Positions 1 to 5,257 of a stretch of 5,257 nt of DNA are shown here, piece by piece. Origin of the DNA: Planctomycetota bacterium (GTDB taxonomy: Bacteria; Planctomycetota; Planctomycetia; Isosphaerales; Isosphaeraceae); assembly GCA_021778575.1 (NCBI GenBank), contig JAJYCH010000397.1:1-5257 (forward strand), given 5' to 3'. The notes beneath the pieces are model-generated. The model worked only from the letters and a program-made list of their open reading frames with translations. It made no database searches and was not told the origin of the DNA. Every line of letters begins with the position of its first letter. Position 1 is the first letter of the stretch. The translations under genes and the position numbers were made by a program.

Positions 1-212
1 TCAGCGTAGACTTCCTTCAGATACTGGGAACGCCGGACAACCCATGCCCCGGTATCACCAGGGTAGATATTCGGGCACCAGAAAACAGGCGGCGTGGTGG
101 CATGCACATGAGCGAGTTTCGTCTCGTACACGTTCTCGAAATAAACGGTGCGGTCGGCGATTGTGCAGTCATGCACAAGTTCGGACGGAACATGAGATGG
201 AACGGTGGGCAT
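1..212 (-). CDS. Cytochrome P450, N-terminal fragment (runs off left edge)
   Basis: The minus strand is open from an ATG at 212 to the window edge, giving 70 complete codons. The peptide begins MPTVPSHVPSELVHD and continues through TPPVFWCPN near residues 42-50 to GAWVVRRSQYLKEVY near residues 56-70. The order 'HVPxELV', 'PP-x-FW-x-P', then 'WVV-R-xx-L-x-x-V' is typical of the start of soluble bacterial class I P450s, where the last element is the early beta strand and helix B. P450s are haem-thiolate monooxygenases that take electrons from ferredoxin or another partner; the haem-binding Cys lies far beyond this window. A GAGG Shine-Dalgarno sits at 224-227, 11 nt before the ATG. The start is 24 bp after the upstream acyl-CoA dehydrogenase stop, so the two are probably co-transcribed. 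G+C is only about 53% and codons ending in A or T are common, unlike genes to the right. The family call rests on the N-terminus alone, and the substrate cannot be inferred. Confidence 0.72.
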   Translation of the reverse strand, partial: MPTVPSHVPSELVHDCTIADRTVYFENVYETKLAHVHATTPPVFWCPNIYPGDTGAWVVRRSQYLKEVYA

Positions 213-236
213 TATCGATGTTTCCTCAAACTTTAA

Positions 237-1280
237 TCAGGCAATGTAGGGCATAATTTCCGCTGCCACCCAACGCAAGCGCTCGCAATACGCCTCGAAC
301 CCACCAATACCCGGCGGCAATGGCACAATCGTCTCGGCAACACCAAGTTCTTTCAGCCAGCCGATCTGGTAGACCAGCGGACGACAGGTTTCGAGCCGGA
401 GCTTCATCTCGACGATCCGGTTCGCCACCGCCTGGAACTTGCCGATCGGCTTGCCGAATTGCTTCCGGTGGCGGGCATGGTCGATGCACCGTTCGAGCTG
501 ACGCTGCATCGTCCCCAGGGCGCTGGCGAGGATTGACCCTCGTTCCCACTCCATCGACGCGTTGAAGACCTCGGCCCCTCGCCCTTCGCGACCCAGCAAG
601 TTTTCGAGCGGAATCCGACAATCCTCGAACGCCAGCTCTCCCATGGGGACCGTCCGGACGCCGAGCTTGGGGATCTCCCGGACCACCCGGAACCCCGGCG
701 CGTCCTTGGGGACGATGAACGCCGAGATTCCCATGATCCCGCGCTCGGGGCTGGTCGAAGCGTAGCAAACGAACAGGTCGGCGACGGGACCGCTCGTCAC
801 CCAGGTTTTCTGGCCGTTCAGGACATAGCCGTCCGGCGTCCGCTCGGCCCGGGCGAGCATCCCGAAGATATCCGAGCCCGCCCCCGGTTCGCTGGCGCCG
901 TTCGCGCCGATGGTCGAACCGTCGCAAAGCCCGGGCAGATAATTCTGGCGCTGGGCTTCGGTCCCGTGGAGGAGAATCGGGATCGAGACGGTCCAGAGCG
1001 AGGCGTTCATGGCGAAGATCAGGCCGTTGTCCGGACAGGCGTAGCCGAGCCCTTCCATCGCCGCGATCGTGACCGGGAGCCCCTGCCCTTTGCCGCCAAA
1101 GGATTCGGGAACCGGGAGCCCCTGGATGCCGAACCGGGCACAGCGTTCCCAGCCCTCGCGCCAGAACTGGCGAGCCTCGTCGCGAGCGGCCAGGTCGAGG
1201 TCGGCGTTCAACTCCTCGCGGGCGAAGCGGATCGCGGCGTCTCGCCAGGTTTGCTGAGGTTCTGAAAGGGCGAAATCCAT
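237..1280 (-). CDS. Acyl-CoA dehydrogenase, truncated and fused to a foreign C-terminal tail
   Basis: This 347-residue protein is of the flavin-dependent acyl-CoA dehydrogenase family, which makes alpha,beta-double bonds in acyl-CoAs. Family signatures are clear: an alpha-helical N-domain (1-120), GASEPGAGSD at 128-137, the FAD-contacting LNGQKTWVTSG at 154-164, and RKQFGKPIGKFQ at 272-283 in the C-domain. E246 in MEWERG lies where isovaleryl- and long-chain enzymes keep their catalytic Glu. The similarity stops near W308. The usual last ~70 residues, with HGGxGY and the YEGTSEIQ-like segment that carries the base in many members, are absent. They are replaced by ELGVAETIVPLPPG and a helix ending EIMPYIA. 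The product is therefore probably misfolded or inactive. I chose the ATG at 1280 because homologues begin near MDFALSEPQ; an in-frame start at 1349 would add 23 residues unlike the family. A GGGAG lies about 12 nt upstream. Family call is firm; whether the gene is functional is doubtful. Confidence 0.9.
   Translation of the reverse strand: MDFALSEPQQTWRDAAIRFAREELNADLDLAARDEARQFWREGWERCARFGIQGLPVPESFGGKGQGLPVTIAAMEGLGYACPDNGLIFAMNASLWTVSIPILLHGTEAQRQNYLPGLCDGSTIGANGASEPGAGSDIFGMLARAERTPDGYVLNGQKTWVTSGPVADLFVCYASTSPERGIMGISAFIVPKDAPGFRVVREIPKLGVRTVPMGELAFEDCRIPLENLLGREGRGAEVFNASMEWERGSILASALGTMQRQLERCIDHARHRKQFGKPIGKFQAVANRIVEMKLRLETCRPLVYQIGWLKELGVAETIVPLPPGIGGFEAYCERLRWVAAEIMPYIA
340..360. 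other. Probable recombination or assembly junction inside the acyl-CoA dehydrogenase gene
   Basis: Protein similarity to acyl-CoA dehydrogenases ends at about RPLVYQIGWLKELG, encoded at roughly 340-383. Codon choice changes at the same place. Before it (higher coordinates) codons such as CTC, GTC, ATC and GGC dominate; after it AAA, GAA, CTT, GGT, GTT, ATT and TAT become frequent. By hand count G+C falls from about 63% (361-540) to about 54% (1-360). The reading frame stays open across the join. I infer that two unrelated genes were joined here; the exact base cannot be fixed by eye. Confidence 0.6.
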
Positions 1281-1326
1281 CCTGATCCACTCCCATCCCT
1301 GAACGGTCGGTGAACTTTCTCCGAAG

Positions 1327-1355
1327 AATTTATCCGCTCCGGGTGCCAAGGTCCA
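1327..1355 (-). promoter_or_regulatory. Candidate sigma70-type promoter for the acyl-CoA dehydrogenase
   Basis: Read on the minus strand, TGGACC (1355-1350) and TAAATT (1332-1327) are separated by 17 nt. Each matches four of six consensus bases. The predicted transcript would begin near 1320, leaving a leader of about 40 nt before the ATG at 1280. It was found by eye in a GC-rich region, and planctomycete promoters are poorly defined, so this is only a candidate. Confidence 0.3.
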
Positions 1356-1525
1356 GGCGGGCCGCCAAGCTTACCGGGTCAAGCCGGGTCGAGATCGGTT
1401 TGTCCGGACCGTCGATTTTCAACAATCCAGAATGCTCGATGGATCTGAGTCCTGTTGCATCGGTCCCGGGGGGTACGGGCTTTTCAAGTTTTCAGCAATC
1501 GACCGTTGATTCGATCGGGGCATCG

Positions 1526-1554
1526 TGGACGAACGATTTTCGGTCTGGTATGTT
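1526..1554 (+). promoter_or_regulatory. Candidate promoter for the Yip1-family gene
   Basis: TGGACG (1526-1531) and TATGTT (1549-1554) are 17 nt apart, each with four of six consensus bases. The -10 is preceded by TGG, which resembles an extended -10 (TGn). Transcription would begin near 1561, about 58 nt before the ATG at 1619. A perfect inverted repeat at 1555-1572 would overlap the start point, which supports a regulatory site but does not prove it. Confidence 0.35.
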
Positions 1555-1572
1555 GACTCACGTATTTGAGTC
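1555..1572. repeat. Perfect 6-bp inverted repeat, possible operator
   Basis: GACTCA at 1555-1560 and TGAGTC at 1567-1572 are exact reverse complements separated by six bases (CGTATT). The size and spacing suit a site for a dimeric helix-turn-helix regulator, and it lies directly after the candidate -10 at 1549-1554. No regulator gene is in the window. A 6-bp match can also occur by chance. Confidence 0.35.
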
Positions 1573-1618
1573 GTCGGACGCTCAATCCCCCCCGATATCC
1601 TTGCTCAGGTGCCGATCG

Positions 1619-2332
1619 ATGAATGATCCGGAATTTGATCCTTATCTCCCGCCTCGTGCTCCGGTTGGCTTCCCGAAGCAGAAATCCGGGAGCACGGAGG
1701 GCATCGACGGAAATCCCTGGTTGACCGTCTGGACGCAGCCTCGGGCGACGATCCGCGGAATCGTCGAGTCCGACCCGACCAAGAACGTCTTGCTGCTCTC
1801 GGCGATCTACGGGATCGCCACGACGATCAATAATGCCATGTCGAAGAATGGCGGCGACGCGCTCAGCATGCCCGCCTTGATCGCGGTCTTCCTGATTGGT
1901 GGTTTGATCGGTGGATTGCTCTGGAACGTCGTCTGGGGAGCCATCATGCTCTGGACCGGCCGCTGGCTCGGCGGCCAGGCCACCTATACCGAGACCCGGG
2001 CGGCCCTGGCCTGGGGAGCTGTCCCCTACACCGTGATTCTCGTTTTGAGCTGCGGCATGATGATCGTCTTCGGGCTCGATCTCTTTCGCTCGGTCGACAT
2101 CGAAACCGTTCCCTTGCTGCCGGTCGCGTTGATCGGGCTGGGCCTGGTTCAGGTGGTTCTGGGAATCTGGTCGGCGGTCCTGATGATCAAGTGCCTGGCG
2201 GAAGTTCATCAGTACTCGGCCTGGCGATCGTTTGGAGCGATGATCCTGGGCGGATTCCTGGTGGGCGGAATCGTGGTGCTCATCGTCCTGGCCGTCGTCA
2301 TTCCGTTTTCGGTCATGAAAGCGGGCGGTTGA
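1619..2332 (+). CDS. Yip1-family integral membrane protein
   Basis: This is a 237-residue membrane protein. A polar, proline-rich N-terminus (1-32) is followed by NPWLTVWTQPRATIR at 32-46 and ESDP at 50-53, a soluble lead-in typical of bacterial Yip1-domain proteins. About five hydrophobic segments follow, near 57-72, 85-113, 131-152, 165-191 and 205-231. GRWLGGQATYTETRAALAW at 114-132 between helices two and three is the family's characteristic G-G and 'aWga-P' region. It should lie in the cytoplasmic membrane; no enzymatic role is known for bacterial members. I chose the ATG at 1619 because residues before it, in a frame open from 1310, are compositionally odd and unlike the family. The ribosome site is weak (AGGTG at 1607-1611). 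It is the first of three plus-strand genes. Family is fairly sure; function is unknown. Confidence 0.85.
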   Translation: MNDPEFDPYLPPRAPVGFPKQKSGSTEGIDGNPWLTVWTQPRATIRGIVESDPTKNVLLLSAIYGIATTINNAMSKNGGDALSMPALIAVFLIGGLIGGLLWNVVWGAIMLWTGRWLGGQATYTETRAALAWGAVPYTVILVLSCGMMIVFGLDLFRSVDIETVPLLPVALIGLGLVQVVLGIWSAVLMIKCLAEVHQYSAWRSFGAMILGGFLVGGIVVLIVLAVVIPFSVMKAGG

Positions 2333-2378
2333 TTCCGGCCGGCCATCTGGTCCTCCCAAGGCTCGGCCTTCGATCGGC

Positions 2379-2855
2379 GTGCCGGTGGAGAGATTTCCCG
2401 GTTTTTCGGCTCCTCGGTTCGACTCAGGCAGGAAATTCGCACCGTTGACAGTCTTGAGACGGATCACCCGGCCCCTGGTTTATGTCTGGGCCTCGCCGAC
2501 GACTCTGGTCGGCCTGACTGCCGGGGTTCTGACCCTGGCGACGGGCGGACGGGCTCAGGTCCGTCGCGGGGCTCTGGAATTTCACGGCGGCTTTTCGCGC
2601 TGGCTACTGGAACGGCGGGTGGTCCGGGCTTCGGCGATGACTCTGGGGCATGCGATCATCGGTCGAGATCCCGAGTGTCTCGACCGATGTCGCGATCACG
2701 AGCAAGCTCATGTCCGACAGGTCGAGCGCTGGGGTGGGATGTTCATCCCTGTCTATGTTCTCGCCAGTGCCTGGGCCTGGGGACGAGGCCGGCATTATTA
2801 CCTAGATAACTGGTTCGAGATCGACGCCCGGCGCGCCTGCGGTGACGAGGCTTGA
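2379..2855 (+). CDS. Small membrane-associated protein with a zincin-like HExxH motif
   Basis: Of 158 residues, numbered from the GTG at 2379, two hydrophobic stretches stand out (about 32-56 and 119-135). Between them lies RDHEQAHVRQVERWG at 105-119. HEQAH (H107, E108, H111) fits the HExxH zinc-binding motif, and DNWFEIDA at 143-150 offers E147 as a possible third ligand, as in gluzincins. I recall similar short hypothetical proteins in planctomycetes with 'LGHxxxGRD-LDRxRDHExxHVRQxERWG'. A membrane-tethered peptidase-like role is inference only. The start is uncertain: the first 22 residues look unstructured and GTG 2379 has no good ribosome site. An in-frame TTG at 2445 follows AGGCAGGAAA (2426-2435) and would begin just before the first hydrophobic segment, which may be the true start. 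The gene begins 46 bp after the Yip1 stop, so an operon is possible. Confidence 0.8.
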   Translation: MPVERFPGFSAPRFDSGRKFAPLTVLRRITRPLVYVWASPTTLVGLTAGVLTLATGGRAQVRRGALEFHGGFSRWLLERRVVRASAMTLGHAIIGRDPECLDRCRDHEQAHVRQVERWGGMFIPVYVLASAWAWGRGRHYYLDNWFEIDARRACGDEA

Positions 2856-2960
2856 ACCGGTCAGATCACAAGGCAACCCTGATCGAAGTGGTGATCGTTG
2901 ACGAAAAGTCGCCGTCGGCCAATCGGCCCGAGAGAATGCTGGTTTTTAAGAGGGGCCACC

Positions 2961-3323
2961 ATGCTCGGACTTCGGACCGTGATCTACCGGGTCAGCGACC
3001 TCGACCAGGCGAAGACCTGGTACGCAAGTGCGTTCGAGGTCGCTCCTTATTTCGACGAAGCTTTTTATGTTGGTTTCCACGTTGGTGGATATGAGCTGGG
3101 ACTCGATCCCGACCTGACCGAGGGATCGCCCGGTCCCGGCGGCTCGACCGCTTACTGGGGTGTCGCGGCGATCGAGCCGGTGTTCGACCGGTTCGTGAGG
3201 CTGGGCGCGACGGTCGTCGTGCCGGTCAAGGAGGTTGGCGGCGGGATCAAGGTGGCCACGCTGGCCGACCCGTTCGGCAACGAGATCGGCCTGATCGAGA
3301 ATCCACATTTCCCGATTACTTGA
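2961..3323 (+). CDS. VOC (glyoxalase/bleomycin-resistance fold) protein
   Basis: This 120-residue protein has the paired beta-alpha-beta-beta-beta modules of the vicinal oxygen chelate superfamily. The first is LRTVIYRVSDLDQAKTWYAS (4-23) through YELGLD (44-49). The second is STAYWGVAAIEPVFDRFVRL (62-81) through DPFGNEIGLIENP (103-115), whose 'DPFGN-x-xGLIEN' ending is characteristic. VOC proteins include lyases, dioxygenases, isomerases and drug-binding proteins. Aligned by eye, the usual metal ligands are largely missing: T6 and about A64 stand where His is common, and G110 where Glu is common; only E45 remains. It may bind a ligand without metal, or use other residues. The ATG at 2961 has a strong AGGGG at 2951-2955 and removes 21 non-family residues from the longer open frame. 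The gene is plus-strand, 105 bp after the HExxH gene, and ends 6 bp from the convergent export gene. Confidence 0.87.
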   Translation: MLGLRTVIYRVSDLDQAKTWYASAFEVAPYFDEAFYVGFHVGGYELGLDPDLTEGSPGPGGSTAYWGVAAIEPVFDRFVRLGATVVVPVKEVGGGIKVATLADPFGNEIGLIENPHFPIT

Positions 3324-3329
3324 AACGTC

Positions 3330-4055
3330 TTAGCCGCCAAACAGCGAACCGAGCAATCCGGGCGGACGTCCACCGGGGACGATCAAGCGGTCGCCGGGAA
3401 AGATCTGGTAGTTGGTCATGGTGTCGCCTCGATCCCTGATCCCCTCCCAGTCAACCCGGAGAATCTGATCATGTGAATTGGGTGGGTGAGCCCGGACAAG
3501 ATAGGCTTTTTGCGGCTGACTGTTCGTCCGGAGACCGGCGGCGAGGATGGCGTCGAGGACCGTCTCGTTGCCGATGATCGGGAACCTGCCCTGGGTCGTG
3601 ACGGCACCCATCACATAAAAGAACTTGCTCTGACTGCCGTTGACGAGCCGGACCGAGACCTCGATCGGCTCCTGAATTTTCTTCTGGGCGGCAATCCCCT
3701 GAAGGTGCTCGGCGATCTTCTGCTCGGCCTGGGCCAGCGTCAGTCCGGCGATGTAGATATCACCAATAAAGCCGAGGTCGATGACACCATCGGCCTGGAC
3801 CGTGACGGTGCTCAACGGAACCTCGGCTCCGACCGGCCGGACCGAGACTTCCAGCTCGTCGGGCGGCTCGATCACATAGGGGGGCATCGAGACCATCTCC
3901 AGCTCCTTGGGCTGGTTCGGGTCGATGATGCCGATCTGCGGTTGGTGCTTCCTGGTCATCCCACAGCCGGTCATCGCCTGGGCAAAGGTCGCGACGAGCA
4001 GGCAGGAGATTCCGAGTCGTCGGCGTGAGTGGGCCGTCAGCGTCCGTGCGATCAT
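3330..4055 (-). CDS. Polysaccharide biosynthesis/export outer-membrane lipoprotein (Poly_export + SLBB)
   Basis: This 241-residue protein belongs to the outer-membrane polysaccharide export (Wza/OPX-like) family, whose members form the channel or periplasmic part of capsule and exopolysaccharide secretion. The N-terminus has arginines at 11-13, a hydrophobic stretch (14-28) and a lipobox-like MTGC with Cys31, so it is probably a lipoprotein. The Poly_export domain covers about 59-138, beginning PPYVIEPPDELEVSV and including VTVQADGVIDLGFIGDIYIAG (84-104, in two halves) and LTLAQAEQKIAEHL. An SLBB-type domain follows at about 145-227 (FFYVMGAVTTQGRFPI, TVLDAILAAGL, IFPGDRLIVPGG). There is no C-terminal transmembrane helix like that of Wza, and the protein is shorter than Wza, so it may need a partner to cross the outer membrane. 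A GAGGA ribosome site lies 9 nt before the ATG at 4055. It is divergent from the carrier-protein gene and convergent with the VOC gene. Confidence 0.93.
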   Translation of the reverse strand: MIARTLTAHSRRRLGISCLLVATFAQAMTGCGMTRKHQPQIGIIDPNQPKELEMVSMPPYVIEPPDELEVSVRPVGAEVPLSTVTVQADGVIDLGFIGDIYIAGLTLAQAEQKIAEHLQGIAAQKKIQEPIEVSVRLVNGSQSKFFYVMGAVTTQGRFPIIGNETVLDAILAAGLRTNSQPQKAYLVRAHPPNSHDQILRVDWEGIRDRGDTMTNYQIFPGDRLIVPGGRPPGLLGSLFGG

Positions 4056-4216
4056 CGGCCGATATCCTCAATGTCCGGCGAAGCAAGCCTCGTCCCGATC
4101 CCTTCCATCGCGGTGCTCCAAACCTAACACTCGCGGAACACCGGAGAACCTCTCACGAGACCCTCTAACGATTGGATCGGTCGTGATGGACGCAAGGCTT
4201 GATAGAAAAGCCGGGA

Positions 4217-4245
4217 TTGACCCCAAAGCGAAGTCCAGTTACCCT
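4217..4245 (+). promoter_or_regulatory. Candidate promoter for the acyl carrier protein gene
   Basis: TTGACC (4217-4222) is a close -35 match (five of six), and TACCCT (4240-4245) stands 17 nt downstream with only three of six -10 bases. It would give a leader of about 45-50 nt before the GTG at 4299. The rest of the 243-bp divergent region (4056-4298) shows no convincing gene, and I found no clear promoter for the export lipoprotein on the other strand. Confidence 0.3.
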
Positions 4246-4298
4246 TCCCCAGTCGGATCAGGACGGAAATCCGAGTCCTTCAAATCAGGGAGAATACC

Positions 4299-4550
4299 GT
4301 GCTCGAGATCCGCCAGGTTGTTCATTCGTACATCCTCAACCAGTTCCTGCCGGGCGAGGACCCTGCCGAATTGACCGACCAGACTCCGCTGATCACGGGT
4401 GGAATTCTCGACTCGATCCGGACCTTGAAGCTGGTTGTCTTCCTGGAAGATACGTTCGGCGTCACGGTCGAAGCCCACGAGGCCGGCGTGGAGAACCTCG
4501 ACTCGGTCGGCCAGATCACCCGACTGATCGCCGCCAAGAAGGCGGCTTGA
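4299..4550 (+). CDS. Discrete acyl/peptidyl carrier protein (phosphopantetheine attachment domain)
   Basis: This 83-residue protein has the length and layout of a stand-alone four-helix acyl carrier protein. Helix one is near 1-16. A loop with DQTPLITGGILDS follows, and Ser39 in GILDSIRTLKLV is the expected 4'-phosphopantetheine attachment site (family motif D-S-L/I). Helix two is 39-52, and FGVTVEAHEAGVENLDSVGQITRLIA (54-79, in two halves) gives helices three and four. Such carriers hold an acyl or aminoacyl group as a thioester for a partner enzyme. The 'DSI-x-x-L' form and 'F-L-E-D-x-F-G-V' are more like specialised carriers paired with AMP-ligases or exosortase-linked loci than fatty-acid AcpP. 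No ligase, ketosynthase or transferase is in view. The GTG start is well supported: GGGAG at 4288-4292, 6 nt upstream. It diverges from the export lipoprotein and converges on the helicase with a 13-bp gap. Confidence 0.9.
   Translation: MLEIRQVVHSYILNQFLPGEDPAELTDQTPLITGGILDSIRTLKLVVFLEDTFGVTVEAHEAGVENLDSVGQITRLIAAKKAA
4530..4546. terminator. GC-rich hairpin at the carrier-protein/helicase convergence
   Basis: GCCGCC (4530-4535) and GGCGGC (4541-4546) form a perfect 6-bp stem with a 5-nt loop, overlapping the last codons of the carrier protein and lying just beyond the helicase stop at 4564. A stem here could help end transcription from both sides. No T-tract follows in either direction, so it is not a standard intrinsic terminator, and the stem may only reflect Ala codons. 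Confidence 0.25.
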
Positions 4551-4563
4551 CCAGGGCAGCCGA

Positions 4564-5257
4564 TCAGGAGCGGGGTGGGCTGTTCGAGGCCGAATTCATC
4601 AGTGCGGCCATCCCCTCAAACAGCGCGGCGAGGGCCGACGCGGCGGCCGGCGGAGCTTCGAGGATCATCCGGCCATCCGGCTCTCGACGGATCTTCACCT
4701 CTGAGAATAACTGCGGAACGTCGGGGCCGGCCGAAACCGGATCGCGGGCCGGTTCGACCATCATCGCCGGATTGAGTGGGCCAGCCTCCGAAGATCCGGG
4801 ATTCGACTCGGGAAGCGCGGCGACCCGGTCAAGCGATTCATCGCCCGATTCGATCATTTGTTCAAACGGATCATTGATCGCGTCAATCACGTCCTCCAGG
4901 GCGTCGGTCGGCTCGCTCTCGTCGAGGTGATCGGGGCCTGGCGATTCGCCGGTCGGCTCGAAAATTTTCTCGACTCGCGCCAGGAACGAGGCGGCCTGGC
5001 CGAACTGGACCGAGTCGTTGTCGCCGTCGAAGAGTCCCTTGAAGAACGCCTGTTTCGAGCCCACCAGGCTGGCGATCCGCGACTCGATCCCCGGTTCCGA
5101 GACAAGATTAAAAACGTCGATCGGTTGTTTCTGGCCGAGCCGATAGACCCGGCCGATCCGCTGTTCGAGAACAGCCGGATTCCACGGCAGTTCCAGGTTG
5201 ATCACGCAGTTCGACGCATGCTGGAGATTGAGCCCGACGCCGCCGGCGTCGCTGGCG
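4564..5257 (-). CDS. SNF2-family DEAD/DEAH-like helicase, C-terminal part (runs off right edge)
   Basis: About 230 C-terminal residues are present, the frame staying open to the window edge. The fragment begins with helicase motif V (SDAGGVGLNLQHA, residues 2-14), then motif VI, EQRIGRVYRLGQKQ (31-44), where R33 and R36 are the ATP-contacting arginines. This pairing, and PWNPAVLEQR between them, is diagnostic of the second RecA-like lobe of SNF2/Rad54-type ATPases, which translocate on double-stranded DNA and remodel protein-DNA complexes. After IASLVGSKQAFFKGLFDG the tail of some 140 residues is acidic, Ser/Pro-rich and probably disordered. It is followed by an ordered-looking end (VPQLFSEVKIRREPDG, then an Ala-rich helix). 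An in-frame GTG at 5205 lies within the conserved core, so it is not the start. The tail's role is unknown. It is convergent with the carrier-protein gene. Confidence 0.93.
   Translation of the reverse strand, partial: ASDAGGVGLNLQHASNCVINLELPWNPAVLEQRIGRVYRLGQKQPIDVFNLVSEPGIESRIASLVGSKQAFFKGLFDGDNDSVQFGQAASFLARVEKIFEPTGESPGPDHLDESEPTDALEDVIDAINDPFEQMIESGDESLDRVAALPESNPGSSEAGPLNPAMMVEPARDPVSAGPDVPQLFSEVKIRREPDGRMILEAPPAAASALAALFEGMAALMNSASNSPPRS

Larger units (their letters stand above)
1281..1618. other. Non-coding divergent interval (338 bp)
   Basis: This stretch separates the minus-strand acyl-CoA dehydrogenase from the plus-strand Yip1 gene. Both strands contain open frames here, but their translations are low-complexity and unlike proteins, and they only extend the true neighbouring starts. 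The useful content is a candidate promoter in each direction and one perfect 6-bp inverted repeat, listed separately. I see no RNA gene and no insertion-sequence ends in it. Confidence 0.6.

Noticed and set aside
44..256. 70-codon plus-strand open frame at the left edge
   Set aside because: It is antisense to the P450 fragment and rich in Arg/His/Ser; the opposite strand reads as a recognisable P450 N-terminus with a ribosome site.
226..1296. Long minus-strand open frame overlapping the acyl-CoA dehydrogenase in another frame
   Set aside because: The translation is Arg/Pro/Gly-rich with no family signature; the dehydrogenase frame at 237-1280 carries clear motifs, so this is a high-G+C shadow. 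I also checked whether it restores the lost C-terminus by frameshift; it does not.
2358..2370. AAGGC-TCG-GCCTT hairpin after the Yip1 gene as a terminator
   Set aside because: Only a 5-bp stem with a 3-nt loop and no following T-tract; the next gene follows closely in the same direction.
1484..2467. 327-codon minus-strand open frame
   Set aside because: It is antisense to the Yip1 gene, very rich in Asp, Arg, Gln and His, and has no hydrophobic core; typical shadow.
3486..4028. 180-codon plus-strand open frame
   Set aside because: It is antisense to the polysaccharide export lipoprotein, with Asp/Arg/Leu/Gly-rich composition.
4199..4930. 243-codon plus-strand open frame spanning carrier protein and helicase
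   Set aside because: It overlaps two well-supported genes and its translation is Arg/Ser/Gly-rich without any domain.

Overview
The window looks like chromosomal DNA from a high-G+C planctomycete, probably of the Isosphaeraceae type. This rests on a Yip1-family membrane protein, a small membrane-associated HExxH protein of a kind I associate with planctomycetes, an outer-membrane polysaccharide export lipoprotein, and a SNF2 helicase with a long acidic tail. The assignment is by overall resemblance and is moderate at best.

Layout. 1-212 (minus) is the N-terminal part of a cytochrome P450 that runs off the left edge. 237-1280 (minus) is an acyl-CoA dehydrogenase whose normal C-terminus is missing; a foreign tail of about 35-39 residues takes its place. 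1281-1618 is a non-coding divergent interval with candidate promoters and a perfect inverted repeat. 1619-2332 (plus) is a five-helix Yip1-type membrane protein. 2379-2855 (plus) is a small zincin-like HExxH protein. 2961-3323 (plus) is a VOC/glyoxalase-fold protein. 3330-4055 (minus) is a polysaccharide export lipoprotein (Poly_export + SLBB). 4056-4298 is a divergent intergenic region. 4299-4550 (plus) is a discrete acyl carrier protein. 4564 to beyond the right edge (minus) is the C-terminal end of a SNF2-family helicase.

How the genes relate. The three plus-strand genes at 1619-3323 lie in the same direction with short gaps and could be co-transcribed, but no shared pathway is evident. 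The export lipoprotein and the carrier protein are divergently transcribed from a shared 243-bp region. That would fit a surface polysaccharide or exosortase-type locus, but no other gene of such a locus is in view. The P450 lies 24 bp downstream of the acyl-CoA dehydrogenase stop on the same strand.

The most unusual point is at the left. Base composition and codon choice change near position 345-360, at the place where the acyl-CoA dehydrogenase stops resembling its family. By hand count G+C is about 54% over 1-360 and about 63% over 361-540. The left 350 bp therefore seem to come from another source, by recombination or horizontal transfer or by a chimeric assembly. The tail reads like the C-terminal end of a luciferase-like (LLM-class) flavin oxidoreductase, which would naturally sit upstream of the P450. 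I saw no CRISPR array, tRNA, rRNA or insertion sequence.
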